From positions 2,220,001 to 2,284,000 of the forward strand of contig NZ_JAMXSR020000002.1 in the NCBI RefSeq assembly GCF_024124765.2: a DNA stretch of 64,000 bases, in the 5' to 3' direction. The stretch's first letter is position 1; each line of letters starts with the position of its first letter. A program made the translations under genes and the position numbers. Shown piece after piece: positions 30,981 to 40,389 of the stretch. The DNA comes from Sphingomonas sp. H160509. GTDB lineage: Bacteria > Pseudomonadota > Alphaproteobacteria > Sphingomonadales > Sphingomonadaceae. The notes under the pieces were generated by a model. It made no database searches. It was not told the DNA's origin and saw only the letters and a list, made by a program, of their open reading frames with translations.

Positions 30981-31670
30981 ATGTATCGCGCTTCATCCCT
31001 GGCGGTTTTGTCGCTGCTTCTGGCTGCCGCCCCCGCCTGGGCACAGCAACAGGATACGCAGGCGTGGGAGCAGCTGAACGTGGTCGTTCCCATCGCACCA
31101 AAATTGCGGGTGACGCTGGAAGAGATTGCGCGGACCAGCGACCGCCAGGACGGGATCTACACCACCGAATTCGGTGCGCTTCTCGGCTGGCAGTTGGCCA
31201 AGGGCGTCGAGCTCGGATTCGGCTACCGCCATGTCGGCTTTCACAGTCGCAACCTCGCGCCGGACGAGGACCGGCTCCGCCAGCAGATCGTGGTCACCAG
31301 CGGGCGCTTCGCCGGGCGGTTGCGACTCGACGAACGCTTCAACCCCGACGGTAGCGAGATCGGCTTCCGGGTCCGGCCGTTGCTCCGGTACAATTTGCCG
31401 CTCGGACCCAAGCGATTGGCCTTGTTCGTCAGCCACGAAAGCTTTTTCCTGCCGAACAGTACGACCTGGGGCCAGCGCGCCGGGTATGAGCGGATGCGCA
31501 ACATCGTCGGGCTGGCCTTCCCGATCGGCAAGGCGGTGACGGCCGATGTCGGCTATCTCAACCAGTACCGGTTCGCGCGCGGTGGCGCACGCGCCCAGAT
31601 GGACAATGCGCTGAACCTGCAGCTTACCTTGAACCTGGGGACGCTTGGCGTGGCGGGTCTTCACGACTGA
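30981..31670 (+). CDS. DUF2490 family outer-membrane-like protein
   Basis: A 229-residue exported protein. ATG 30981 begins a signal peptide (MYRASSLAVLSLLLAAAPAWAQQ). The mature part consists of amphipathic beta strands (LRVTLEEIARTSDRQDG, GVELGFGYRHVGF, RLRLDERFNPDGSEIGFRVR, ALFVSHESFF), ending in a strand plus LHD. This matches DUF2490, whose members are predicted beta-barrel proteins. An upstream in-frame ATG at 30945 would add a charged leader that spoils the signal peptide. Function unknown. Confidence 0.82.
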   Translation: MYRASSLAVLSLLLAAAPAWAQQQDTQAWEQLNVVVPIAPKLRVTLEEIARTSDRQDGIYTTEFGALLGWQLAKGVELGFGYRHVGFHSRNLAPDEDRLRQQIVVTSGRFAGRLRLDERFNPDGSEIGFRVRPLLRYNLPLGPKRLALFVSHESFFLPNSTTWGQRAGYERMRNIVGLAFPIGKAVTADVGYLNQYRFARGGARAQMDNALNLQLTLNLGTLGVAGLHD

Positions 31671-31790
31671 GGTCTCCGCGCTGGATGCGGATCCCGAACT
31701 CGGATTTGCCGCAAGCCCTGCTTCCGAACGTTCGCCCCTGTGTATCGGGACGCCACTTGCGCGCGGTCCGCTTAGACGCAACGATGGGTC

Positions 31791-32888
31791 ATGTCGTTCC
31801 TGCTCTCGCTGCTGCTTCTCCAGGCCGCCGTCCCCCAGACGCCGCCGCTTACGCCCGCGGTCAAGACCGCCCCGTCCACGTCGAAATGGCCGGCACGCGA
31901 CGCGCAGTTCACGGTCCGCCGCTTTCGCTTCCGCTCGGGCGAGACCCTGCCGGAACTGCGTCTCAACTATACGATGCTGGGGCAGCCGCACCGGAATGCG
32001 CGGGGTGAAATCGACAATGCGGTGATGGTCCTGCACGGTACGGGTGGCACCGGCCGCCAGTTCCTCAGCCCGCAGTTCGCCGACGAACTTTACGGCCAGG
32101 GTCAGCCGCTGGACATCACGCGCTACTGGATCATCCTTCCCGACGGGATCGGGCACGGCAAATCCTCGAAACCGTCCGACGGGCTGCACATGCGGTTCCC
32201 GCACTACGACTATGACGACATGGTCGAGGCGCAGTACCGGCTGCTCCACGATGGCCTGGGCATCCGCCGCATGCGGCTGATCATGGGAACGTCGATGGGC
32301 TGCATGCACAGCCTGGTCTGGGGCGAGACGTACCCCGAGTTCGCCCGCGCGCTCATGCCGCTCGCCTGCGAGCCTGTCGAGATCGCGGGGCTGAACCGCA
32401 TGTGGCGCAAGCTCGCGATCGACGGGATCAAGGCCGATCCGGCCTGGGCGGGCGGCGAGTATCGGACGCCACCGGTACAGGGTCTGCGCACGGCCGCCAG
32501 CCTGCTGTTCGTTGCTGGTGGTGCGCCGCTATTCTTCCAGAAACAATATCCCGGGCGCGATGCCGCCGAGGCCTTTGCCGAGCAGCGGGTCGCAGCCTCG
32601 ATCGATGGGACGGATGCCAATGACCTGATGTATCAACTCGATGCCTCGCGGACCTATGCGCCCTGGTCGCGGCTGGAGGCGATCACCGCCCCGACGACCT
32701 GGATCAACTCGGCCGACGATTTCATCAACCCACGCAATCTCGATTACCCGCAACGCGCCGTCGCCCGCATGAAGAACGCGCGATTCCGGATGATTCCGGA
32801 GAGCACCGACACGCGCGGCCACGGCACCCACACTGCGGCCCGGTTCTGGAAGCAGGACCTGGCCGAACTGCTGCAACGCACCGAATAG
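31791..32888 (+). CDS. Exported alpha/beta hydrolase related to homoserine O-acetyltransferase
   Basis: A 365-residue alpha/beta-fold enzyme with an N-terminal signal-like segment (MSFLLSLLLLQAAVP). The catalytic triad is visible: nucleophile S168 in MGTSMGCMHS, an Asp in NSADDFINP and His in RGHGTHTAA. The oxyanion region is VLHGTGGTG. Order and spacing follow the MetX (homoserine/serine O-acetyltransferase) branch, but true MetX is cytosolic, so this is more likely a hydrolase or acyltransferase acting outside the cytoplasm. Reads on from the DUF2490 gene after 120 bases. Confidence 0.83.
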   Translation: MSFLLSLLLLQAAVPQTPPLTPAVKTAPSTSKWPARDAQFTVRRFRFRSGETLPELRLNYTMLGQPHRNARGEIDNAVMVLHGTGGTGRQFLSPQFADELYGQGQPLDITRYWIILPDGIGHGKSSKPSDGLHMRFPHYDYDDMVEAQYRLLHDGLGIRRMRLIMGTSMGCMHSLVWGETYPEFARALMPLACEPVEIAGLNRMWRKLAIDGIKADPAWAGGEYRTPPVQGLRTAASLLFVAGGAPLFFQKQYPGRDAAEAFAEQRVAASIDGTDANDLMYQLDASRTYAPWSRLEAITAPTTWINSADDFINPRNLDYPQRAVARMKNARFRMIPESTDTRGHGTHTAARFWKQDLAELLQRTE

Positions 32889-32982
32889 ATGTCGGAGGAC
32901 GCAGAGACAAAAATTGCGTAGTCCAGCCGTGCGTTATCGCCTGCGTGGCAATCGAGCCGTCAGATGCAAGATGGGAAATGAC

Positions 32983-33201
32983 ATGCGATTTGTTCAGATC
33001 GAGATCCTGCCGCAGGGCAAGGCGCTGGTAGATATCGACAAGCTGACCCACGCGGTGCCCGAGGGCGATGGATCACGCCTGTTCCTGGGGGCGCAGCACA
33101 TCGACGTGCCGCATTCACTCGCCGAACTCGAGAACGTCCTGGCTGGTCGCGAGCGAACCGACGATGGCGCGAACAGCACGGCGGGGTTCGGCGTCCGGTA
33201 G
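32983..33201 (+). CDS. Small hypothetical protein
   Basis: Seventy-two residues beginning MRFVQIEILPQGKALVDIDK, behind GGGAA (32973-32977). An earlier ATG at 32971 (MGND) is possible. It is compact and hydrophilic with HAVPEGDGSRLFLGAQHIDVPH in the centre; no signal peptide, membrane segment or cysteine. Downstream of the hydrolase by 94 bases. I do not recognise a family; coding is supported by the ribosome site and the lack of stop codons only. Confidence 0.45.
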   Translation: MRFVQIEILPQGKALVDIDKLTHAVPEGDGSRLFLGAQHIDVPHSLAELENVLAGRERTDDGANSTAGFGVR

Positions 33202-33304
33202 GCTGACGCGACGGCGCGCGCTGGTGCAGATTTGATCTGCCGGCGCGGTCGTCATGGGTCGCGTTACGACCGGGTGGCTGCGCGTCAGGCCGTTGCCCGA
33301 CGCG

Positions 33305-33807
33305 TCAGGCCTCGTCGGTGGAGATCGGCTTCCTCGCCGCCAACTGGACCGGCTTGCCGATGACGGGACGGCCAGATGGCCAGCGTCGCGCGATGCAACG
33401 GTCCTTGGCGATCCGGGCTACGCTGACGGTATCGCCCTGGTTGCCGCCGAGGACGTGATAGGCGGTCGCGTCTTCGCCGACATAGAACCCGACATGACCA
33501 CCCCCGGACGCTCGAACACCAGCACGGCGCCGGGAGCCAACCGCTCCGGTCGCAGTGCCGATCCCCATGTCGACCATGACGTCGCGCGCACCGCGATAGC
33601 GACCGGCTCGATACCGTCTTCCTGAAGACAATAGGCGACGAACACCCCACACCACGGGACGCTGTCGGCATTATAGACCATCCCGAGGATCTTCGTCCCC
33701 AGCCGCTTCGCCCAACCCAGGATCGTCGCGCTGTTGGCCGATCCAGCAGCTTCCTTCGTGCCCAGCTTCGCGCGCGCGGCTTTCAACCATTTGGGCTCCG
33801 TCACCAT
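33305..33807 (-). CDS. TIGR02594-type CHAP-fold protein (endolysin-like), one frameshift
   Basis: A repaired 167-residue protein starting MVTEPKWLKAARAKLGTKE, with the Cys of VPWCGVFVAYCL and His in GGHVGFYVGEDATAYHVLGGNQ as probable catalytic pair of an NlpC/P60-CHAP type peptidoglycan hydrolase. The TIGR02594 family is common in prophages and in genomes of alphaproteobacteria. The break is at CCCCC 33501-33505: one more base (or two fewer) joins LVFERPG to GGHVGFYV. Unrepaired, the first frame ends at 33418. No phage genes surround it, so a domesticated lysin or a stand-alone cell-wall enzyme is more likely. Confidence 0.75.
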
Positions 33808-33868
33808 GACTCACTCGGCGTCATAGCTGAAATCCGGGAACGCCCGTGGTTGCGCTCGAACACGGGCA

Positions 33869-34429
33869 CTACAGCATCCGCTTTACGGTCGGCAGGATCG
33901 CCGCGACCACCGCCGCGATCGCCGCGCCGTTGGGATGCACCCGATCCGCCAGTACCATCTCGGAATGTCCCAACACGCCAGGCGGGAAGAACGGCCAGAC
34001 CGTCGCGCCATGCTCGGCAGCCAACCCCGCGTGGATGCCCAGATACGCCGCAGCGCGGTCACGGATGAACGCCGGGGGATCGACGGTGGTCAGCAACACG
34101 GGAGTGGCACAGCTACCCAGGCTCAGCAGAATCTGCTCCAGGTTAGCCCGCGTACGCGCCACCGGGATCTGCCGCAGGACATCGTTCGGTCCCACCTGAA
34201 CGATCGCGAGTACGGGCCGCTGGTCGAGCGCGGACAAGAGGCGGGGCAAGCGCCGCAGAACGTCGGCGGTGGTATCGCCCGACACCCCGGCGTTCACCAC
34301 GCGGGCGCCGGGACGTGCCGTCTGCAGCGATGCCTGCAATCGTGCGGGAAAACTATCGGCAGCCTGCAGGCCGTAACCGGCAATCAGGCTGTCACCTATT
34401 GCCAGGATCAAGGGTCGGTCGGTCGTCAT
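33869..34429 (-). CDS. SGNH/GDSL esterase-lipase (TesA-like)
   Basis: A 186-residue hydrolase with the four SGNH blocks: nucleophile S14 in GDSLIAGYG, block II glycine in NAGVSGDTT, block III asparagine in VQVGPNDVL, and the Asp-His pair in ADRVHPNG. The family includes TesA thioesterase/arylesterase. No signal peptide is apparent, so it may be cytoplasmic, in contrast to periplasmic TesA. It is followed by the CHAP-protein gene on the same strand after 61 bases. Substrate cannot be predicted. Confidence 0.86.
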   Translation of the reverse strand: MTTDRPLILAIGDSLIAGYGLQAADSFPARLQASLQTARPGARVVNAGVSGDTTADVLRRLPRLLSALDQRPVLAIVQVGPNDVLRQIPVARTRANLEQILLSLGSCATPVLLTTVDPPAFIRDRAAAYLGIHAGLAAEHGATVWPFFPPGVLGHSEMVLADRVHPNGAAIAAVVAAILPTVKRML

Positions 34430-34564
34430 GCGTTGCCGCGAGATAGTTCACGTTCGACGCATTGTAAGACGTTCGGGTAAAGGCGCCGGATTGCTATCGC
34501 GCCGAACCTTTGACGCTGGTGCTCGTTCCTACGCGATGACAGACGAACGGACGTCGCGGCGCTC

Positions 34565-35053
34565 ATGAGCGTATTCTTCACGGCCGACACGCATTTCGGC
34601 GATCATCGCACGATCAACATCTCGCGACGACCGTTTGCCAACACCGCCGAAATGGATGCGGCGATGGTCGAGCGCTGGAACGCCGTCGTCGGCCCCGATG
34701 ACGTGGTGTGGCACCTGGGCGACGTGGCACGTCGCCCGACGGATGTCGCCGAACTGCTCGCCCGACTGAACGGGAGCAAGCACCTGCTGCGCGGCAATAA
34801 CGATCCGGATGCGACGCTGGCGGCGCACGGATGGGCGAGCGTCGGCGACTATGCGGAGATCGAGTTGGATGGCCGACAGCTTGTCCTGTGTCATTATCCG
34901 TTCCGAAGCTGGAACGGGCAGCACCGCGGCGCGCTCAATCTGCACGGGCACAGCCATGGTCGGCTGAAACCGATGCCGCGCCAGTTCGACGTCGGCGTCG
35001 ATGGCCACGACTTCGCACCGATCCTGCTCGACAGCCTGATTCAAGCGCGCTGA
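34565..35053 (+). CDS. Metallophosphoesterase
   Basis: A 162-residue calcineurin-like phosphoesterase. Metal ligands can be followed in order: ADTHFGDHRTIN, WHLGDVARR, RGNND, CHYPF and HGHSHG. The small size and the opening DTHFGDH resemble the YfcE/phage-type metallophosphoesterases that act on phosphodiesters or bis-p-nitrophenyl phosphate. ATG 34565, 28 bases past an in-frame-free region; divergent from the SGNH gene and followed convergently by the LysR gene. Physiological substrate unknown. Confidence 0.9.
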   Translation: MSVFFTADTHFGDHRTINISRRPFANTAEMDAAMVERWNAVVGPDDVVWHLGDVARRPTDVAELLARLNGSKHLLRGNNDPDATLAAHGWASVGDYAEIELDGRQLVLCHYPFRSWNGQHRGALNLHGHSHGRLKPMPRQFDVGVDGHDFAPILLDSLIQAR

Positions 35054-35108
35054 TACACCTACGTTCGACTATCCGTCGCTCCGCGAGCCAACCTCGGCAT
35101 GCATGCGA

Positions 35109-35996
35109 TCAGGCGCGCATTGCCGTCACGAAGGCCTGGAAGGCGGCGGTGGGCTGGCGTCGGCTGGGATAATAGAGATGGTTCGGTGCCAGCGTGGGTG
35201 CCCAGCCGGTGAGCACCTCGACCAGCGTGCCGTCGGCTAGCTGCAGCGCGGCGTGCGGCAGCGGCAGGCAGGTTACGCCTAGCCCCGACACCGCGGCGTC
35301 GCGCATCACGTCGATGTCGTTGGTCGTGAAGTCGCCGCGGACCGATCGTTCCAACGTCCGGCCATCCCGTTCGAATTCCCAGCGGTGCACCACGCCGGAC
35401 GACGTGTACCTGTAACACAGGCAACGATGCGCCGAGAGATCGTCGGGATCGACCGGTGCGGCACGCCCGGCGAGATAGGACGGGGCGGCGACGAAGACGA
35501 GCGGCACCGGCGCGCTGATCCGGACCGATATCATGTCGGCTTGCAAGCTCTGCGCGTGGCGGACTCCGCAATCGAAGCGGTCCGCGACGATGTCGACGAA
35601 CCCGTCGTCGACCACCAGTTCGACGGCGATGTCGGGATAGGCGCCCGCAAAGTCGGTCAGCCGCGGCAGGATCGCGTAGATGGCGGCGACCCGGTGCGCG
35701 CTGACCCGGATACGCCCCGCCGGCCGTTCGCGAGCGTTGTCGAGATCGGCCAGCGCGCCCGCGACCGAAGCGATCGCCGGCTTCAACCGCGCCAGCAGTT
35801 CCTCGCCCGCAGGCGTCGGCGCCAGCGACCGAGTGGTACGGTCGAGCAGCCGGACGCCCAGTTTCGTTTCCAGCGACCGCATCGCATGGCTCAAGGCAGA
35901 GGCGGACAATCCAAGCCGCGTCGCCGCCCGTGCAAAACTGCCGACCTCGACGATCGTCTCGAACACCGCGAGACCGGACCAGAGATCGCGATCCAT
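35109..35996 (-). CDS. LysR family transcriptional regulator
   Basis: A 295-residue LTTR. N-terminal winged helix-turn-helix: [46 protein letters not shown]. The periplasmic-binding-like effector domain covers about residues 90-290 with the typical GRIRVSA and [11 protein letters not shown] segments. It is divergent from the aldo-keto reductase gene with a 95-base intergenic region, the classic arrangement for control of the neighbour. The effector is unknown. The N-terminal HTH resembles the subgroup acting on aldo-keto or quinone oxidoreductases, which supports the guess but does not prove it. Confidence 0.93.
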   Translation of the reverse strand: MDRDLWSGLAVFETIVEVGSFARAATRLGLSASALSHAMRSLETKLGVRLLDRTTRSLAPTPAGEELLARLKPAIASVAGALADLDNARERPAGRIRVSAHRVAAIYAILPRLTDFAGAYPDIAVELVVDDGFVDIVADRFDCGVRHAQSLQADMISVRISAPVPLVFVAAPSYLAGRAAPVDPDDLSAHRCLCYRYTSSGVVHRWEFERDGRTLERSVRGDFTTNDIDVMRDAAVSGLGVTCLPLPHAALQLADGTLVEVLTGWAPTLAPNHLYYPSRRQPTAAFQAFVTAMRA

Positions 35997-36091
35997 TCGT
36001 GAACATCCTTCAGCAACCCATGCGCCGCAGACGATCTAATCCTCGGGCGGTCCTGCGTCCATCTGGAGGCGACACAGTGCAGGATGCCATC

Positions 36092-37196
36092 ATGAACCTC
36101 GACACCTACCGTCCGCTCGGCCGCTCCGGCTTGCTCGTCAGCCCGCTGGCGCTCGGCACGATGACCTTCGGCACGCCGCGCCGGGGGCTGGACGAGCGCG
36201 GCAGCCGCGCGGTGTTCGATCGCTACACCGATCTCGGCGGCAATTTCGTGGATACCGCCGACGTCTATGCAGGGGGGACGATCCGAAGAGATGGTCGGAA
36301 GTTTCGTCGCTGCGCAATCGTCGCGCGACCGGATCGTCATCGCGACGAAATCCGGGTTCGCTACCGGCCGCGGCTGTCACGCGGGCGGCAATGGTGCACG
36401 CCACATTATGGCCTCGGTCGAGGGTTCGCTCCGACGGCTCAAGACGGACTTCATCGACCTGTACTGGGTGCATGTCTGGGACGGCGTCACCCCCGCCGAA
36501 GAATTGCTGCGGACGATGACCGCGCTCGTCGCAGCGGGCAAGATCCGCTATTGGGGCATATCCAATACGCCAGCGTGGTATGTCGCCGAACTCGCCACCC
36601 TGGCCCGCGTCCAGGGTCATCCGGCGCCGATCGGCCTGCAATATTTCTACTCGCTGGTCGAGCGTGGGGTCGAGGCCGAGCACGTGCCGCTCGCGCGGTC
36701 GGCGGGCATGGGCCTCGTTCCCTGGAGCCCCCTCGCCTATGGCTTGCTGACCGGCAAGTACGACCGCGCCACCGTCGAGGCGGGACCGCAGCGGGTGGGT
36801 GGCGTCCCCAACCAGGCCGGGCCGGACGACACCGCGCGGCCCGCGGACGACAAGCGGCTCGACGGCGACAATCCCTTCGGCGACACGCTGTTCACCGAAC
36901 GCAACTGGCAGATCCTCGAAATACTCAAGCGCATCGCAGGCGAAATCGGCGAGACGCCGGCACGCGTCGCACTGTCTTGGGTGGTCGGGCAGCCGGGGGT
37001 CGCGTCGACGTTGATGGGCGTGAGCCGGCCCGAACAGGTGACCGACAATGTCGCCGCACTCGGCCTTCGCCTGCCGCCGGAACACCGTGCCGCGCTCGAT
37101 GCGGTGAGCGGCGGCAACCTGCCGTTTCTCTACGGCCTGTTCCAACCTGCCGTGCGCAACCAGGTCGTCTTCGGCGGGGGAGATGTCCGAAGCTGA
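36092..37196 (+). CDS. Aldo/keto reductase, one +1 indel
   Basis: A NADPH-dependent carbonyl reductase of the AKR superfamily, 367 residues after repair. The N-terminus ([21 protein letters not shown]) and the catalytic tyrosine segment [12 protein letters not shown] are in one frame. The remainder [57 protein letters not shown] and [22 protein letters not shown] is in the next frame. One G fewer in GGGGGG 36272-36277 joins them. Start at ATG 36092; an in-frame GTG a few codons upstream is possible. Adjacent and divergent to a LysR regulator, which probably controls it. Confidence 0.9.
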
Positions 37197-37324
37197 AACT
37201 TCATCCTGAAGCCGGCAACGTGGGACGAAATCTGCGCTCGTCCGGCTCCAATCGACAGTCTTGGCGTTTGAGGATGTCCGGTCCGCTGCACGCTGGGATG
37301 CGGCGCGCCGGCACAGGGGGTATC

Positions 37325-38269
37325 ATGCGGATTGGGATCATCGGCGCGGGGATGGCGGGCCTGTCTTGTGCGCATGCGCTACGCGGCATGGGTCATCACC
37401 CCGTCCTGTTCGACAAGGGTCGCGGGCCCGGCGGCAGGATGTCGACGCGCCGGATCGACGCGCCGCTGGGCGAGGCCGCGTTCGATCACGGCGCGCAATA
37501 TCTCACGGCGCGCGATCCCGCCTTCGTCGCGCAGGTCGATCGTTGGGCGCAGGCGGGCCACGTCGCGCGCTGGTCGCCTGCTGGCCCCGATGCCTGGGTC
37601 GGGACGCCAGCGATGAATGCGCCGGTCCGCGCGATGGCGAGCGACCTGGATGTTCGATGGAACACGGCGATCGACAGTCTCCACCACGACGGCGAATGGC
37701 GGATCGGCGGCGAGCGGTTCGACGCGGCGATCGTCGCGGTACCCGCCGAACAGGTCGCACCCCTGGTCGCAACTCACGACGGTGCGCTCGCCGATGCGGC
37801 CCGCTCCGCGGTGTCCGATCCCTGCTGGACCGTCATGGCGGCGTTCGATGGTCCGGTGCCACTCGAATACGACCGGGTGACGAATTTGGGAGCGATCGGC
37901 TCCGCCGTCCGCAACTCGGCCAAGCCCGGGCGGACCGGACCGGAGGCGTGGGTACTTCAGGCCAGTGCCGACTGGTCGCGCGCGCATCTCGAAGATACGC
38001 CGGAGATGGTCGAACACGCGTTGCTCGCCGCCTTCGCCGACCACATCGGCGTCGCGTCGCCTAACGTCATTGCGACCAGCGCCCATCGCTGGCAGTATGC
38101 GAAGACCAACGCGCTGGACCGCGGTGCGTTCTGGAACACAGATATTCAACTGGGCGCATGCGGCGACTGGCTCCTCGGGCCGCGGATCGAAGCCGCTTGG
38201 CTATCCGGGCAGCGGCTTGCGACACTCGTTGATCCAACCGGATCAACTGCCGCTGAAGGACGTCGATGA
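37325..38269 (+). CDS. FAD/NAD(P)-dependent oxidoreductase (renalase-like)
   Basis: A 314-residue flavoprotein. Dinucleotide-binding motif [16 protein letters not shown] at the N-terminus, then a second conserved block ([29 protein letters not shown]) and a C-terminal FAD-binding segment ([26 protein letters not shown]). This is the layout of renalase-type amine/NADH oxidases and related flavin-containing oxidoreductases. Start ATG 37325, 128 bases after the aldo-keto reductase, so possibly the same transcript. Substrate unknown; bacterial renalase oxidises misfolded 2- and 6-dihydro-NAD(P). Confidence 0.87.
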   Translation: MRIGIIGAGMAGLSCAHALRGMGHHPVLFDKGRGPGGRMSTRRIDAPLGEAAFDHGAQYLTARDPAFVAQVDRWAQAGHVARWSPAGPDAWVGTPAMNAPVRAMASDLDVRWNTAIDSLHHDGEWRIGGERFDAAIVAVPAEQVAPLVATHDGALADAARSAVSDPCWTVMAAFDGPVPLEYDRVTNLGAIGSAVRNSAKPGRTGPEAWVLQASADWSRAHLEDTPEMVEHALLAAFADHIGVASPNVIATSAHRWQYAKTNALDRGAFWNTDIQLGACGDWLLGPRIEAAWLSGQRLATLVDPTGSTAAEGRR

Positions 38270-38500
38270 GGCCTACCTTGCGCTGTCGCCGTGCGCCTTC
38301 GTGCCCCCGCTACGATCGCTTTCGTAATACCGGCACCAAGCTCCGCCGACGCTAATCTTTTGGTCGATCGCTATATCCGTCGACCGATAAGCGCGACGAA
38401 GACGCGTCGCCAGTCCAGTAGCACCGTGGTCAGGGAGCCGGCCCTTTGCAAGATCGTTTCTCGCAACGCATGTCCGCGAATGACTCGGTAGGGAAACCAG

Positions 38501-38591
38501 TGGCGGAGCGGGTGGGATTCGAACCCACGATACGCTTTTGACGTATACTCACTTTCCAGGCGAGCGCCTTCGACCACTCGGCCACCGCTCC
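38501..38591 (-). tRNA. tRNA-Ser(GGA)
   Basis: A 91-base cloverleaf including a templated CCA end. Acceptor arms GGAGCGG / CCGCTCC, a TFC arm with GGTTCGAATCC, a D arm (GGCCGAGTGGTCGAAGGC), anticodon loop CTGGAAA giving anticodon GGA, and a long variable arm (TACGTCAAAAGCGTA) as in class II serine tRNAs. Reads UCC/UCU codons. Confidence 0.96.
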
Positions 38592-38679
38592 GCATTGCTC
38601 TGGAAGCGGGTCTGCTAGTGCGGGTTTCGCCCGCGCGCAAGCAATTGCGTGCGGTGATCGGCTGGGGCAGTCTGCGGGG

Positions 38680-39537
38680 ATGTTGAATATCCTTCTCGCT
38701 GCCATGCTAGCGCAAGCCGTTCCGGCCGCCGCGACGCTCCCGTCAGATCCGGTGCCGGCGGACTGGGTCGCGGTGCCGGACGACGAACTCATGGTGTTCA
38801 CGCTGGCCAATGGGCACCGGTTCACGGTGCGGCTCGCGCCTCGATATGCTCCGGTGCATGTCGCGAACATACGCAAGTTGGCGCGTGCGCATTGGTGGGA
38901 TGCGGGGACGAGCGTGTACCGCGTTCAAGACAATTACGTCGCGCAATGGGGTGACGCGACGGAGAAGAAGCCGCTTGTCGCTGGCGTCGTCGCCAACCCG
39001 CCGGCGGAATACTCGCATGCCGGGTCGACGACCGTGGCGCGGCTGTCGCAGCGCGATCCTTATGCCGAATGGGCGGGGTATAGTCGCGACGGGTGGCCGC
39101 TGGCGGGCAATGGCGCGACCGAGTGGGTGCCGCATTGCTATGGCATGGTCGGCGTCGCGCGCGATCTGGCGCCGAGCACGGGGAGCGGCGCCGAGCTGTA
39201 TACCGTGATCGGCCATTCGCCGCGTGCACTCGATCGGAACATCGCGGTGGTGGGCCGCGTGATCGACGGTGTCGAGTGGCTCTCGTCGTTGCCGCGCGGG
39301 ACGGGGGATTTGGGATTCTACAAGACCGAAGGGGAGCGTAGCCCGATCGTGTCCGCTCGCCTCGTGAGTGACCTGCCTGTCGGCGAGCGACCGCATTTCG
39401 AATATCGGGCGGCGGACAATGCGCGGTTCGTGGCCTGGATCGCGTCGCGGGAGAACCGGGCCGGGCCGTTCTTCACGGTGCCTGCCGGGGGCGCCGACAT
39501 CTGTGCCGCGCTGCCCCCGGTGCGTAAAGCGCCCTAG
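38680..39537 (+). CDS. Exported cyclophilin-type peptidyl-prolyl isomerase
   Basis: A 285-residue protein with a short signal peptide (MLNILLAAMLAQAVPAAA) and a cyclophilin-like fold: VANIRKLARAHWWDAGTSVYRVQDNYVAQWGDAT, YGMVGVARDLAPSTGSGAELYTVIG, LDRNIAVVGRVIDGVEWLSSLPRG. The core is diverged from canonical PPIases, and a C-terminal extension (FEYRAADNARFVAWIASRE) is specific to this group. Isomerase activity in protein folding in the periplasm is inferred. It converges with the pirin gene by four bases (shared end at 39534-39537). Confidence 0.86.
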   Translation: MLNILLAAMLAQAVPAAATLPSDPVPADWVAVPDDELMVFTLANGHRFTVRLAPRYAPVHVANIRKLARAHWWDAGTSVYRVQDNYVAQWGDATEKKPLVAGVVANPPAEYSHAGSTTVARLSQRDPYAEWAGYSRDGWPLAGNGATEWVPHCYGMVGVARDLAPSTGSGAELYTVIGHSPRALDRNIAVVGRVIDGVEWLSSLPRGTGDLGFYKTEGERSPIVSARLVSDLPVGERPHFEYRAADNARFVAWIASRENRAGPFFTVPAGGADICAALPPVRKAP

Positions 39538-40388
39538 CGGATGACGGGCGGCTTGCCGAACAGGCCCGCGTTATAGTCCTCGATCGCGCGGACGATCTCT
39601 TCGCGGGTGTTCATGACGAACGGGCCGTGGGAGACAACGGGTTCGCCGATCGGGTCGGCATGGCCGTAGAGGATTGTGGCGGGGGCTTTGGTCGTGACGG
39701 TGATCGCGTCGCCTTCGTTGCCGAACGTGGCCAAGTGATGCGGCTTGATGGGTGTGTCGTTGGCGTTGGGGGCGCCGGCGACGACGTAGAAGAAGACCGC
39801 GCGGCCGGTTGGGGCTGGCAGGTCGACCTTGGCGCCGGCTTCGAGTTCGATCGTCATCATCGCGACATCGGTCAGCGATTCGAACGGGCCCTGTCGTCCG
39901 GCGAACGTGCCGGAGATCAGGTTCACGGTGCCGCCATCGACCGGGATCGCGGGAATGTCCTCGCGCTGGAGGCCGGTATAGGCGGGCTTGGTCATCTTGA
40001 GCCGGCCGGGGAGATTGACCCAGAGTTGCAGGATCTCCAGCGGGCCGCCGTTGCGCTTGAATGAGGCGGGCGAAATTTCCGCGTGGATCAGGCCCGAGCC
40101 TGCGGTCATCCACTGGACGCCGCCCGCGCGAATGACGCTCTCGTGGCCACCGCTGTCGAGATGCGCCATCTCGCCTTCGAGGATGAAGCTGACCGTTTCG
40201 AAGCCGCGGTGCGGGTGCGGGCCGAACGGCAGGCCGTTGTTGCCGGGGCGATAGGTCTGCGGGCCGTGATGGTTGAGGAACAGGAACGGATCGACCTGCG
40301 ACAGGCCGGGACCCGGTAGCGGGCGGCGGGTGACGAGATCGGCGATGTCGTCGCGCTGGGCGGGATACTGGTTGAGGACGTGGCGCAT
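39534..40388 (-). CDS. Pirin family protein
   Basis: A 284-residue bicupin. The N-terminal metal site is visible in GPHPHRGFETVSFILEGEMAHLDSGG, and the first cupin continues HAEISPASFKRNGGPLEILQLWVN. The second cupin begins around DLPAPTGRAVFFYVVAG. Bacterial pirins are iron-dependent; some act as quercetin 2,3-dioxygenases, some regulate metabolic enzymes. It forms a reverse-strand run with the FMN reductase (a one-base gap) and the DODA-type dioxygenase, suggesting an oxidative aromatic or stress-response transcript. Confidence 0.92.
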   Translation of the reverse strand: MRHVLNQYPAQRDDIADLVTRRPLPGPGLSQVDPFLFLNHHGPQTYRPGNNGLPFGPHPHRGFETVSFILEGEMAHLDSGGHESVIRAGGVQWMTAGSGLIHAEISPASFKRNGGPLEILQLWVNLPGRLKMTKPAYTGLQREDIPAIPVDGGTVNLISGTFAGRQGPFESLTDVAMMTIELEAGAKVDLPAPTGRAVFFYVVAGAPNANDTPIKPHHLATFGNEGDAITVTTKAPATILYGHADPIGEPVVSHGPFVMNTREEIVRAIEDYNAGLFGKPPVIR

Positions 40389-40389
40389 G

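Noticed and set aside
30175..31077. A 300-codon plus-strand frame across the RMD1 gene
   Set aside because: Antisense to RMD1 and running into the leader of the DUF2490 gene; no protein-like features.
33305..33807. Prophage remnant, suggested by the CHAP endolysin-like protein
   Set aside because: No integrase, holin, structural or packaging genes nearby; the family also occurs outside phages.
38501..38591. Integration site at the tRNA-Ser gene
   Set aside because: No integrase, no duplicated tRNA 3' end and no change in gene content beside it.
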